From NCBI GenBank assembly GCA_943787175.1, contig CALSLK010000017.1, forward strand, positions 1 through 64,000: a stretch of 64,000 nucleotides of DNA, in the 5' to 3' direction. Shown here piece by piece: positions 1-8,101 of this stretch (its first letter is position 1; each line of letters starts with the position of its first letter). This stretch comes from an uncultured Alphaproteobacteria bacterium. Lineage in GTDB: Bacteria > Pseudomonadota > Alphaproteobacteria > SP197. Below the pieces are notes generated by a model that was given only the letters and a program-made list of their open reading frames with translations, was not told where the DNA came from and did no database searches. The translations under genes were made by a program, and so were the position numbers.

Positions 1-82
1 GTTCCCTACGGTCACTACGATGAGCCAGAAAACTCCCTTATGAAAACCACTCAATCTGTCCCAAAGGCGCTGACGTCAGACA
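1..82 (-). mobile_element. IS3-family element, 5' end only (continues off the left edge)
   Basis: Positions 1-80 match, with a few differences, positions 21960-22038, where the same leader lies directly upstream of an IS3-type orfA reading leftwards. The shared stretch stops near base 80, exactly where a Rieske oxygenase gene loses its frame. The element's transposase genes must therefore lie outside the window to the left, and this is its terminal leader. The exact terminal inverted repeat cannot be fixed because the other end is not present. Confidence 0.7.
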
Positions 83-625
83 GTTTTCCAGCATGGCGTC
101 GGCCTCGTGGAGCTGCGGCGCGAGCGGCGGCGTGTTGTCGTCGAGATTGACGAAGATGAACCCCTGCCAGACCTCCAGCCGGTGTTCCGGCAGCTTGCAG
201 CTCTCCTTTTCAAAGGCGAGCGAACCTTCCATCAGAGGTGCCGCGACCAGCCGGCCGTCGGTGCCATAGACCCAGCCGTGATAGGCGCAGACGAAACGTT
301 TGGCCAATCCCTTCTCGTCGAGCGCGATCGGCATGTAACGGTGGCGGCAGATGTTCGACAGCGCCCGGATCTCGCCATCGGTGCCGCGCACGATCAGCAG
401 GGGCTCGTCGAGCACCTGGAAGGTGAACCAGTCGCCGGGGTCGGGAATGTCGTTGGCGCGCCCGATCAGCAGCCACTCGTGCTTGAAGATCGTTTCCTTC
501 TCGATCTCGTAAAGGCCGGGATCGGTGTAAGCCTCGGGTGGCAGGGTCAGGCTCGCGGCATCTTCCGTACCGGGATAGGCCGCGAGCGTGTCGAGCAAAC
601 GATCGGTGACGGCACTGAGGGTCAT
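83..625 (-). pseudogene. Rieske [2Fe-2S] oxygenase alpha subunit, 3' truncated by IS
   Basis: This is the N-terminal 180 or so residues of an aromatic-ring-hydroxylating-type oxygenase alpha subunit. The Rieske cluster ligands are visible as CRH followed about 17 residues later by CAYH. The catalytic mononuclear-iron domain is missing because the frame runs into IS3-derived sequence near base 82. The start at 625 (MTLSAVTDR) is preferred because it lies just downstream of the stop of the intact paralogue at 630-1805, leaving a 4-base gap as in a coupled operon. The first third is clearly similar to that neighbour, so this was the second gene of a tandem pair. Without the iron domain it cannot be an active oxygenase, unless the missing part lies beyond the element to the left. 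Confidence 0.85.
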
Positions 626-629
626 GGCC

Positions 630-1805
630 TTACTCCGCAGCCTGGCGCGTCGTGACACGGTCGCCCGCAAGCGTGCGACCGAGATACTTGTAGAACTGCG
701 CAATGGTCTTCTCGAAGGGCGAGAGCGGGCCGCGTGCGGCCTTGCGCGAACGCATCATGCGCGCCAGTTCGGTGGTGGCCAGCGCATCCTCGTTGTTGAC
801 CTGCTCGATCAACACGGAGCGAGCCTCGGTGACCTCGGGGTCCTCATCGACCAGATCGCGCCACATCAGATAACCACCCAGAACCTTCGTTTTTTCGGGT
901 CCGTCAGGCCGGAAGGCGAGCCAGTTGTTGCTGCCCGCGCGCATCGCCATCGTGAAGGCGGGATAAACATAAATGAGATAACCGGACTGCAACTCCTCCC
1001 TTGTCAGGCCGGTGAGGTCGCCGCGCGGATTGAGCGGATGATCACCCCCGGCAAGAAGTTCCTCGGCGATCATGCAGCGCTCATGGGTGAAGCTGTCATC
1101 GACCGGCGGCGTTTCAGGGAAGTAGGTTCCCTTGGCCGGCATCGGGCCGCCCACAGTGGCCGCGTGCAGCCCGATATGATGGTAGTACTCCATGGAGTTT
1201 TCCGCCGAGAGCTTCCAGTTCCCCTCCCACTCTCTCTCGTAGTGGAAAACCTCCGTCTGCTCCTCAATGCGATAGTTTTTCGTCGCCGCGTCGGTCGATG
1301 CGATCATGACCTCCAGGGCCGCCGCATCGTCATCCAGATTGACGAAGATGAAACCCTTCCAGATTTCCAGGCGGTATTCCGGCAGGCTGCACTCACTTTT
1401 GTCGAAGACGTCACTGCCTTCCATGTGCGGTGCGCCAATCAGGCGGCCATCGGTCGCATAGGTCCAGGTGTGGTAGGGGCAGACGAAACGTTTGGCGTTG
1501 CCCCTGCCCTCGACCACCGGCATGAAACGGTGGCGGCACGAGGCGTTGAGCGCGCGGACCGTTCCGTCGGTGCCGCGCACGATGACCATGGGTTCATCGA
1601 GCAGGTCGATACAGTAATAGTCACCCGCCTCGGGGATATATTCGTCACGCCCGACACAAAGCCAGGATTTCTCGAAGATCCCACTAATCTCTGCATCGTG
1701 TAGATCGGGGGACAAATAGGCGTCGGGCGGCAGGGAAAAACACGACGTTTCGGGCTTGCCGATGTAACCAGCGAGATCGTCGAGCAGCGCATCAAGGCTC
1801 ATCAT
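630..1805 (-). CDS. Rieske non-heme iron oxygenase alpha subunit (quaternary-amine type?)
   Basis: A 391-residue protein with an N-terminal Rieske domain (CRHR...CPYH, about residues 85-110) and a C-terminal mononuclear iron domain whose facial-triad motif reads ENSMEYYHHIGLH. Known family members bind a [2Fe-2S] cluster through the two Cys and two His and oxidise their substrate with O2 plus electrons from a separate reductase. The residue bridging the two metal sites is Glu here (MEYYH) rather than the usual Asp. As I recall, carnitine and betaine monooxygenases of the CntA/GbcA group have Glu at this place, so a quaternary ammonium substrate is a reasonable inference. GGAGG lies 8 bases before the double ATG at 1805. 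No reductase gene is visible in the window. Confidence 0.85.
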   Translation of the reverse strand: MMSLDALLDDLAGYIGKPETSCFSLPPDAYLSPDLHDAEISGIFEKSWLCVGRDEYIPEAGDYYCIDLLDEPMVIVRGTDGTVRALNASCRHRFMPVVEGRGNAKRFVCPYHTWTYATDGRLIGAPHMEGSDVFDKSECSLPEYRLEIWKGFIFVNLDDDAAALEVMIASTDAATKNYRIEEQTEVFHYEREWEGNWKLSAENSMEYYHHIGLHAATVGGPMPAKGTYFPETPPVDDSFTHERCMIAEELLAGGDHPLNPRGDLTGLTREELQSGYLIYVYPAFTMAMRAGSNNWLAFRPDGPEKTKVLGGYLMWRDLVDEDPEVTEARSVLIEQVNNEDALATTELARMMRSRKAARGPLSPFEKTIAQFYKYLGRTLAGDRVTTRQAAE

Positions 1806-2182
1806 GGTGCTTTCCTCCCCTTGCCGCGGCATCGTCGCGGATCGTTGCGGCACGGGCAAGCCCCGCAATCGAGCGTTTCAAGGCCCTGTTCCTGTGACGG
1901 GGCTCACACCCGGCGCCACCACAGGCGGCCGAACTGTGATGGCCCGCACATCTGGCGCCATTCCTACCTTGTTGGCATCCCCGGGTCCCCACATCTCACA
2001 CAGCACCGGGCGATCATGCCCATCATTCTTGGGGAATGACCATGCTCGAGAGCGAAAACCGTGTCGGAGGAACTCACATGGGGGATCCCGGTTAAGCATC
2101 TCAGCGCTTGGAAGGCTCCCCTGCCTGTACTATGTTCCCAATTGGGGGCCGACCTTGAACTGGTATGCAAGGGAGTAAGGCC
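1806..2182. other. Intergenic region between divergent Rieske and FecR/RTX genes
   Basis: About 375 bases with no convincing gene. It must hold the promoters of both divergently read neighbours. Both have clear Shine-Dalgarno sequences (GGAGG before 1805, GGGAG at 2171-2175). I see no IS homology, tRNA or strong hairpin here, and short open frames on both strands lack codon bias or family resemblance. Confidence 0.5.
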
Positions 2183-5100
2183 ATGTCGTTACGCAGCGCT
2201 GAACCTTTCGAAACCGTCATTGGTCACGATGGTGCCCAGGACATGTCGGCCGGTGAAACCGTAATCGATCATGTCACGGCTCATGGTGATGTTGTGGACA
2301 TCGCCGATGCTGGCTGGGTTCCGGGCGCCACCTTCGACCGCCAGGGATTTGACCTGAAGATCGAAGGCAAAGACGGTCAGCAGCTTCTTATCCGTGATTA
2401 CTTCGCGCAGGCCGAACCGGCCGATCTCAGCCTAGATGGCGGTGAAGGTGTTCTTCGCGGCGCCATTGTTGAGCGGCTCGCAGGCCCCGCCGCCGATGGC
2501 CAATATGCCCAGCTTGATGCCTCGATAAGCACTACTATCGGAAGCGTCGAGGTTGTCGATGGCGAAGCCTGGGCGACCCGGACGGATGGTACGCGGGTTG
2601 CGCTCGAAGAGGGCAGCAATATCTTCATGGGTGATGTTCTGGAAACCGCTTCGGGCGGTGGGCTCCTCATTGCCTTTGTTGACGAAACCACCTTCTCGCT
2701 TTCCGAGCGTGCCCGCATGGTGATTGATGAACTGGTCTATGATCCAGCTTCGTCCGTCAATACGGCATCCTTCTCTTTGGTGCAGGGGCTATTTGTCATG
2801 GTCTCTGGCGATGTTGCCAAAACCGGCGAGATGGTGATTGAAACACCGGTTTCGACTATCGGCATTCGTGGCACGTCGGTGGTCATCGAGGCCGCGGCCG
2901 AAGGCGAGCAAAATCAGATAACCCTTCTTCAAGATCCCAACGGCAATGTTGGCGTCATTGAAGTCTCGACCGGTGTTTCCAGCGTCATTCTTGACACGCT
3001 TGGCGCAAGCACATCGGTGACCGCCTTCAACCAGCCCCCCAGTGCAGTCGAAATCCTAAGTTCCCAGCAGATCGAGACGCTCTACAGCGCGACGCTTGCC
3101 ACTATGCGGACGAGTGGATCGGATAGCCGCGCTGTTGGTACAGGGGGGGACGGCGACGCCACCACGACTGACGGTGACAAGGGTGATGACAGAGAAGATG
3201 ACAGTGGTGAGGCAGAAAAAGACGCCAATTCACCGGAGGCGTCCGAAGAGGAGCTTTCTGAACTGCCACCAGAATTGGAAGAGGAACTCTCTGAACTCCC
3301 GCCAGAATTCGAAGAGGAACTCTCTGAACTCCCGCCAGAATTCGAAGAGGAACTCTCTGAACTCCCGCCAGAATTCGAAGAGGAATTCGCTGAACTCCCG
3401 CCAGAACTTAAAGAGGAGTTCGCTGAATTTGCAGCAGAATTCGAAGGGGAATTCGCTGAATTTTCACCAGAATTTGAAGAAGAATACTTCTCGCCCGGTG
3501 CACCAGAATTTGAAGGGGAATTCGCTGAACTGCCGCCAGAATTTGAAGGGGCCTTCCCTGGATTTGCACCAGAATTTGAAGGGGAATTCGCTGAACTGCC
3601 GCCAGAATTTGATGGGGCCTTCCCTGGATTTGCACCAGAATTTGAAGGGGACTTCTCTGGATCTGCACCAGAAATTGAAGGGGACTTCTCTGGATTTGAA
3701 ACGTCATCCGATTACACAGATTTCAAAGAGGATATTTACTCCTCTTCAATCGCACCAGATGCTACATTTAAAATGGACTTCTATGACGTTTCATTCGCGC
3801 CGACTCTTAAAGAGGACTTCACGCCGTCCGATCCAGAGCCTGCCGCGTTTTCAGGTTCGTTGTTTGCCGGTCCGTTTGCCGGTCCGTTTTTTATCGGTAA
3901 GATTTTTGCAGGTCCGGTTTTTGATTCGGGCGGCTTCAGCTTCGGCTTCGGCGGAGAACGCCGAGTCCTCGACCTAAATCTCTTGCTTGACAGTAATGCG
4001 CCTGAATTCGACGCCCCTACCTTAGAAGTAACAATTGCGGACAACGACGACGTATTTATGCGCAGTGCTTTCGCCGAATTGGGCGTTGCAGTCAATGGTA
4101 CCATAGGCACGACGCACCCAGCGCCCGATAATTTCACTGCGACTGTATCCGGGCGCAATGGTATATCGTTCTTCGCCAATCCCGACGGCATTTCCAGCGG
4201 TGGCACGGGGTTCAGCGACTCTTTCATGCCGGGCACCCCTATCGAGACGATGACCTTGGGCTTCACCGATAGTAGCGGCACGTTCCTCGCCTCAAACCGT
4301 AATGCCGGTGTCGAGAACAGCCTCAACTTAGCGTCGAGCTCCGCGACTGCAACCAATACCACCGCGACTGCGATTAACACTGGTGGCATTACCGGACGCA
4401 TGGGTGTCGAACAGACCGTCACGATGGGATTGGACGACACGTTCTACACGACCACTGTTAAGCTTACGAATAACGGTAGCGCCGTCATGACGAACGTACG
4501 CTACATGCGCAACAACGATCCCGATCCGGAAGCAGATTCTACATCTGTCTTCACCACTTTTAACGACGTACTACTAAACCCTAGTTCTCTGGGCATCGCT
4601 GCAGTCAACGCGAAGGGTGCCGCTTTTGGCCACAACATCCTGATGTTGGCCGATCAGACCGCGATCAACGACGACAATGACCTGGCGCAGGACACGGTTA
4701 AAGTCAGGGCTTCGGCCTTTGGTTTCTCAAACCTCGATCCTTTCGACGCTAAAGCCTTTAATTCGCCTGCCGACCCTGGTGGAGCTTTGGCTGATATAGG
4801 CATCAACCTGACCTTCGAGGCGCTGTCGCTGGCAGCAGGCGCATCGATTACGATCTCGTGGGTAACCTCGATCAATGCCACCAGCATTGGCAACGATGTT
4901 ATGGCCGCAACGGCGGGGCAAACGCAGCTCAATGGCGACGCCGGCAACGACCGTCTCTGGGCCACCCAGGCAAATACCAGCGAGACGCTGGATGGCGGTA
5001 CTGGTGACGACACACTGGTTGCTTTCAGCACCGGTAATTCGAACGGCGATATTCTTTTAGGTGGAGATGGGGATGACGAGCTCGTCGGCGGTGATGGCCT

Positions 5101-5512
5101 TGACGCGTTCACTGGTGGCAGCGGCGCGGATATCTTCTTTATCAACAACGGGAACGCTTTGTTCTCTGCATCGGCAAACGGCGCATTTTCGAACGAAACT
5201 AACGCCAGCAGCGTCGAAGATATCACTGATTTTAAAAGCGGAACCGATACACTAAAGCTACTTTCTTCTGTTTTTGACAATTTCACCGCGGGCTCACTGA
5301 CTGAGGGCACAAACTTTTCAGTCATTGCTGATAGTTATGACGGAACGAATCCTGGCACAAACCAGAACCACGCCGCGGGTCTCGACAGCTTCATCTATTC
5401 CAAGTCCAATGGCATCCTATTCTATGATACCAACGGGGTGACCGCCGGCTATAAAGCCGTTGCAGAAATGGGCCAGCCGGGCGCCGGTGACATAGAAATC
5501 GTTGCCACCTAG
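2183..5512 (+). CDS. FecR-domain protein with acidic 11-residue repeats and RTX-type calcium repeats
   Basis: About 1109 residues. Residues 115-245 form a FecR-type domain (starting IGSVEVVDGEAW, ending in ETPVSTIGIRGTSV), found in many large secreted RTX proteins. Residues 355-510 are a tandem array of acidic 11-residue units of the type ELPPEFEEELS. A hydrophobic Gly/Phe/Pro-rich linker follows, then a beta-rich region, then glycine-aspartate nonapeptide-like repeats (GDAGNDRL, DGGTGDDTL, GGDGDDEL, GGSGADIF; about residues 915-985), which in known proteins bind calcium. There is no Sec signal peptide, so type I secretion through a C-terminal signal is likely. No type I transporter genes are next to it. 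The start at 2183 was chosen for GGGAG 7 bases upstream. It could be an adhesin or surface-layer protein; the function is not known. Confidence 0.8.
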   Translation: MSLRSAEPFETVIGHDGAQDMSAGETVIDHVTAHGDVVDIADAGWVPGATFDRQGFDLKIEGKDGQQLLIRDYFAQAEPADLSLDGGEGVLRGAIVERLAGPAADGQYAQLDASISTTIGSVEVVDGEAWATRTDGTRVALEEGSNIFMGDVLETASGGGLLIAFVDETTFSLSERARMVIDELVYDPASSVNTASFSLVQGLFVMVSGDVAKTGEMVIETPVSTIGIRGTSVVIEAAAEGEQNQITLLQDPNGNVGVIEVSTGVSSVILDTLGASTSVTAFNQPPSAVEILSSQQIETLYSATLATMRTSGSDSRAVGTGGDGDATTTDGDKGDDREDDSGEAEKDANSPEASEEELSELPPELEEELSELPPEFEEELSELPPEFEEELSELPPEFEEEFAELPPELKEEFAEFAAEFEGEFAEFSPEFEEEYFSPGAPEFEGEFAELPPEFEGAFPGFAPEFEGEFAELPPEFDGAFPGFAPEFEGDFSGSAPEIEGDFSGFETSSDYTDFKEDIYSSSIAPDATFKMDFYDVSFAPTLKEDFTPSDPEPAAFSGSLFAGPFAGPFFIGKIFAGPVFDSGGFSFGFGGERRVLDLNLLLDSNAPEFDAPTLEVTIADNDDVFMRSAFAELGVAVNGTIGTTHPAPDNFTATVSGRNGISFFANPDGISSGGTGFSDSFMPGTPIETMTLGFTDSSGTFLASNRNAGVENSLNLASSSATATNTTATAINTGGITGRMGVEQTVTMGLDDTFYTTTVKLTNNGSAVMTNVRYMRNNDPDPEADSTSVFTTFNDVLLNPSSLGIAAVNAKGAAFGHNILMLADQTAINDDNDLAQDTVKVRASAFGFSNLDPFDAKAFNSPADPGGALADIGINLTFEALSLAAGASITISWVTSINATSIGNDVMAATAGQTQLNGDAGNDRLWATQANTSETLDGGTGDDTLVAFSTGNSNGDILLGGDGDDELVGGDGLDAFTGGSGADIFFINNGNALFSASANGAFSNETNASSVEDITDFKSGTDTLKLLSSVFDNFTAGSLTEGTNFSVIADSYDGTNPGTNQNHAAGLDSFIYSKSNGILFYDTNGVTAGYKAVAEMGQPGAGDIEIVAT
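3245..3709 (+). repeat. 33-bp tandem repeat array inside the FecR/RTX gene
   Basis: About fourteen consecutive 33-base units encode 11-residue blocks. The first copies are nearly identical (EEELSELPPEF) and later ones drift into EGEFAELPPEF and EGAFPGFAPEF. The latter two alternate twice, giving a 66-base higher-order repeat. One unit (EEEYFSPGAPEF) is 12 residues long, still in frame. Unit boundaries keep the reading frame throughout, so the array can expand or shrink without breaking the gene. Confidence 0.9.
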
Positions 5513-5589
5513 TCTGTTCTAGTAGTTTCGTCGGCGGTGTCAGAGGAAACTGGCTTGAGCCGGCGGGGCGAGTTTCGTAGCGTCTCGGG

Positions 5590-5718
5590 ATGGAAAACCC
5601 GTTCCGCTATTTCAAGACCTCCCCCGAGATCATCCGCCTCGCGGTCATGATGTATGTCCGCTTCCCCCTGTCGTTGCGACAGGTTGAAGATCTGCTCGAC
5701 GAACGTGGCATCGATTGA
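5590..5718 (+). pseudogene. IS6-family transposase, N-terminal fragment
   Basis: An ATG-started frame of 42 residues begins MENPFRYFKTSPEIIRLAV and continues through MMYVRFPLSLRQVEDLL to ERGID, then stops. This is the typical helix-turn-helix start of IS6/IS26-like transposases, and the same segment recurs at 10215 and on the minus strand at 19767. The DDE catalytic part is absent; the next sequence belongs to an IS3 element. Confidence 0.8.
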
Positions 5719-5800
5719 GCTACTCCCCATTGGTTGGACAGGTCTGGCGGTAATTTAAGCTACTGTCCGGTCCTGCTGATCGGGTTCCTCATCACTTTCG

Positions 5801-6668
5801 TTACGCCGCCAGGACTGTCGGTTGGAGGGCCGGGCGTAAGCCCGGGCCGGAGACCGACAGTTGATCCAGATATACATCGGCCGGGTTCGCACCACCATGC
5901 GCGGTGTGAGGGCGCCGGTTGTTGTAGAAGTCGAACCAGTGGCCGATGCCCATGCGCGTAGCGTGCCCGCCCGAGAAGGCATGCAGGTAGACGCATTCGT
6001 ACTTCAATGATCGCCACAGCCGTTCGATGAAGATGTTGTCGAGGAACCGGCCGCGCCCATCCATCGAGATGCGGACACCGGCCTCCTTCAGGCGCTGCGT
6101 CCACGCCCACGAGGTGAACTGGCTGCCCTGGTCGGTGTTGAAGATCTCCGGCGCACCATGCCGGGCCAACGCATCATCGAGCGCATCAACGCAGAACTGC
6201 ACGTCCATGGTGTTCGACAGACGCCACGCCAGGACCTTGCGGCTTGACCAGTCCATGATCGCGACCAGATAGAGGAAGCCCTTCGCAAGTGGGATGTAGG
6301 TGATGTCTGCGCACCACACCTGGTTGGGCCGGTCGATGCGCATACCGCGCAGCAGATACGGGTAAATCTTGTGCCCCTTGGCGGGAACGCTGGTCCGTGG
6401 CTGCCGGTAGATCGGCATCAGACCCATAAGCCACATCAGGCGGCGCACCCGCTTGATGTTCACCAGATGCCCTTGCGCCCGCAGGTGCCACGTCATCTGC
6501 CGCGCACCGTAGAACGGCGTCTCCAGGAACTGACGGTCGATCTCGCCCATCAGGGCGAGGTTCTCCGCGCTCTCGCCCTCGGGGCACATGATAGAACGTC
6601 GAACGGCCGAGCGACGCCAGCCGACACTGCCGGACAATCGACAGCTTGGGATGGTCGGGCTGGATCAT
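5801..6668 (-). pseudogene. IS3-family transposase orfB, single frameshift
   Basis: The DDE integrase-type catalytic domain is complete. The first acidic residue is in WCADITYIP, the second in NTDQGSQFTS and the Glu in DNIFIERLWRSLKYE. The N-terminal part, starting [12 protein letters not shown] at 6668 with an ATGA overlap on orfA, is in another frame from the catalytic part. Removing one base from the G4 run at 6581-6584 (C4 on the coding strand) rejoins them as FYHVPEGES. This is either a recently inactivated transposase or a base-calling error in a homopolymer. Confidence 0.8.
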
Positions 6669-6973
6669 CGCCTTGCGCTCCTGCCGGGGAGCAGACGCAG
6701 CCCTTGTTCCAAAAAATCCCGTTCCACCGTCAACTCGCCGATCTTGGCGTGGAGATCCTTGATACGGCCGGCGTCCACCTCCGGCTCCGCGTGGTTGCGA
6801 CCACGCTGGAAGATCTCCGACGCCCCTTCGAGCAGCGCCTTCTTCCACTGATGGATCATCGTTGGGTGTACACCAAACCGGCTCGCCAGCTCGGCAACCG
6901 TCTGCTCACCCTTCAGGGCCTCAAGCGCAACCCGTGCCTTGAACTCAGGCTTGTGCTGCTTGCGTTTCGTCAT
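6665..6973 (-). CDS. IS3-family transposase orfA
   Basis: A 102-residue basic protein beginning [20 protein letters not shown]. It has a helix-turn-helix around [19 protein letters not shown], then a coiled segment ending [15 protein letters not shown]. This is the DNA-binding orfA of the IS3 family, which in known elements is joined to orfB by ribosomal frameshifting or used as a regulator. The end overlaps orfB by four bases. A fragment of a close relative lies at 23080-23190. Confidence 0.85.
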   Translation of the reverse strand: MTKRKQHKPEFKARVALEALKGEQTVAELASRFGVHPTMIHQWKKALLEGASEIFQRGRNHAEPEVDAGRIKDLHAKIGELTVERDFLEQGLRLLPGRSARR

Positions 6974-7036
6974 CGCTGATCTCCTCTCGTCGAAGACCAG
7001 CAGATACCCAATTTGTAGCTTACGTCACTGTCTGAA

Positions 7037-7846
7037 TGGTGTCGTCACGTTAAGTGAGGTAGTCGGCCAGGGGCTGAGATTGTAGCCTCGAACCATGACC
7101 CTCTCTCTTCAAGCGCCACCGCTTCCCGCCCACATCATCCGTCGCGCGGTCTGGCTCTACGCCAGGTTCACGCTGTCGTACCGCGACATCGAGGAGATCC
7201 TGGCGGAGCGCGGTATCGACGTGTCCTACGAAACGGCACGGCGCTGGTTCCTGAAATTTGGCCCGAGCATCGCCGCGAACCTGAGGCGCCTGCGTCCCCG
7301 GCCCAGCGACCACTGGCATCTTGACGAGATGGTGGTGCGCATCAACGGCAAGAAGCACTGGCTGTGGCGCGCCGTCGACAACGAGGGTGAGGAGCTGGAC
7401 TTCCTCGTCCAGACGAGGCGCAACGCCAAGGCCGCGAAGAAGCTCATGAAGAAGCTGCTCAAGAAGTATGGCTTCGCTCCCTCGCGGATCGTGACCGACA
7501 AGCTCGCGTCCTATCCGGCTGCCTTCAAAGCGATTGGACTGAGTGCCGAGCACGATCGTGGCCTCCGCGCCAACAACCGGGCTGAGAACTCGCACCTGCC
7601 GATCCGACGACGAGAACGCAAACAGCAGGGCTTCAAGTCAGCCGGCTCGGCCCAACGCTTCCTCTCCGTCCACGCCGCCACCTCTCAACACCTTCTACCA
7701 CCAGCGCCACCTCACGAACCGAGCTAACTACAAGCAGCTTCGAGCCGGCTCGTTCGACGCGTGGGCGATCGCATCAGCGACCGCTTGATCCGACGACTGC
7801 GCCGATATCAGCTCGGCCGACATGTGTTAAGTTGACGATGCCCGTG
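7037..7846 (+). mobile_element. IS6-family insertion sequence, almost complete
   Basis: About 810 bases, the usual IS6 size, with a transposase filling it. Imperfect inverted ends are visible: TCGTCAC..TTAA near 7041-7056 and the inverted form TTAAGTTGACGATG near 7828-7841. It is the best preserved of at least seven IS6-derived segments in the first 20 kb. Confidence 0.7.
7095..7788 (+). pseudogene. IS6-family (IS26-like) transposase with late frameshift
   Basis: The protein starts MTLSLQAPPLPAHIIRRAVW and carries the IS6 DDE residues in HLDEMVV, IVTDKLASYP and NNRAENSHLP. Up to about base 7680 it is in one frame. The normal C-terminus, with NTFYHQRHLTNRANYK and ending in AWAIASATA, is found one frame over up to 7788. 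As written the frame ends early at 7727 with a foreign tail. A single-base indel at 7680-7690 explains it, so activity is uncertain. Confidence 0.8.
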
Positions 7847-8101
7847 GAAGACATGCTTTCGGTTGCGATAAGCGATGCGGTGCTCGGCACCAAGAAGTGA
7901 TGGTTGACCAGTGCCCATTAAAACCGGCTTTCGGCACTCAATGGCAATCCAGACACGGCACGGTGAGCGTCTCATCGGCTTTCGATTTCGACTGACCAGG
8001 GCCGGGCGCAGCAGGTTTGAGCGCCAAGGGTTGTGAACGTAGCCTGTATCGCGCAGTCTGAGTTAACCCTTGCTGCGCAGTCGGAGGATACAGATCAGAT
8101 C

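Larger units (their letters stand above)
5750..7024 (-). mobile_element. IS3-family insertion sequence
   Basis: The element holds an orfA (6665-6973) and an overlapping orfB (5801-6668), both read leftwards. Near the outer ends, TAAGCTAC occurs at about 5754 and, inverted, at about 7014-7021, each followed inwards by a CTGCTG match. I take these as parts of the terminal inverted repeats. The ends are therefore approximate. It lies between an IS6 N-terminal relic and an almost complete IS6 element, so this is a nested or stacked IS cluster. Confidence 0.7.

Noticed and set aside
588..1703. Long plus-strand open frame (371 codons) opposite the Rieske genes
   Set aside because: It lies antisense to a protein with intact Rieske and iron motifs and a Shine-Dalgarno; its own translation shows no family features and is a high-GC shadow.
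3245..3709. CRISPR-like regular repeats
   Set aside because: Units are contiguous without spacers and encode in-frame 11-residue blocks, so this is a protein repeat.
3096..3977. 293-codon frame in another frame of the FecR/RTX gene
   Set aside because: Created by the 33-bp repeats, which keep all frames open; no start signal, and the product (NSLNSRQNSKR type repeats) is only an echo.
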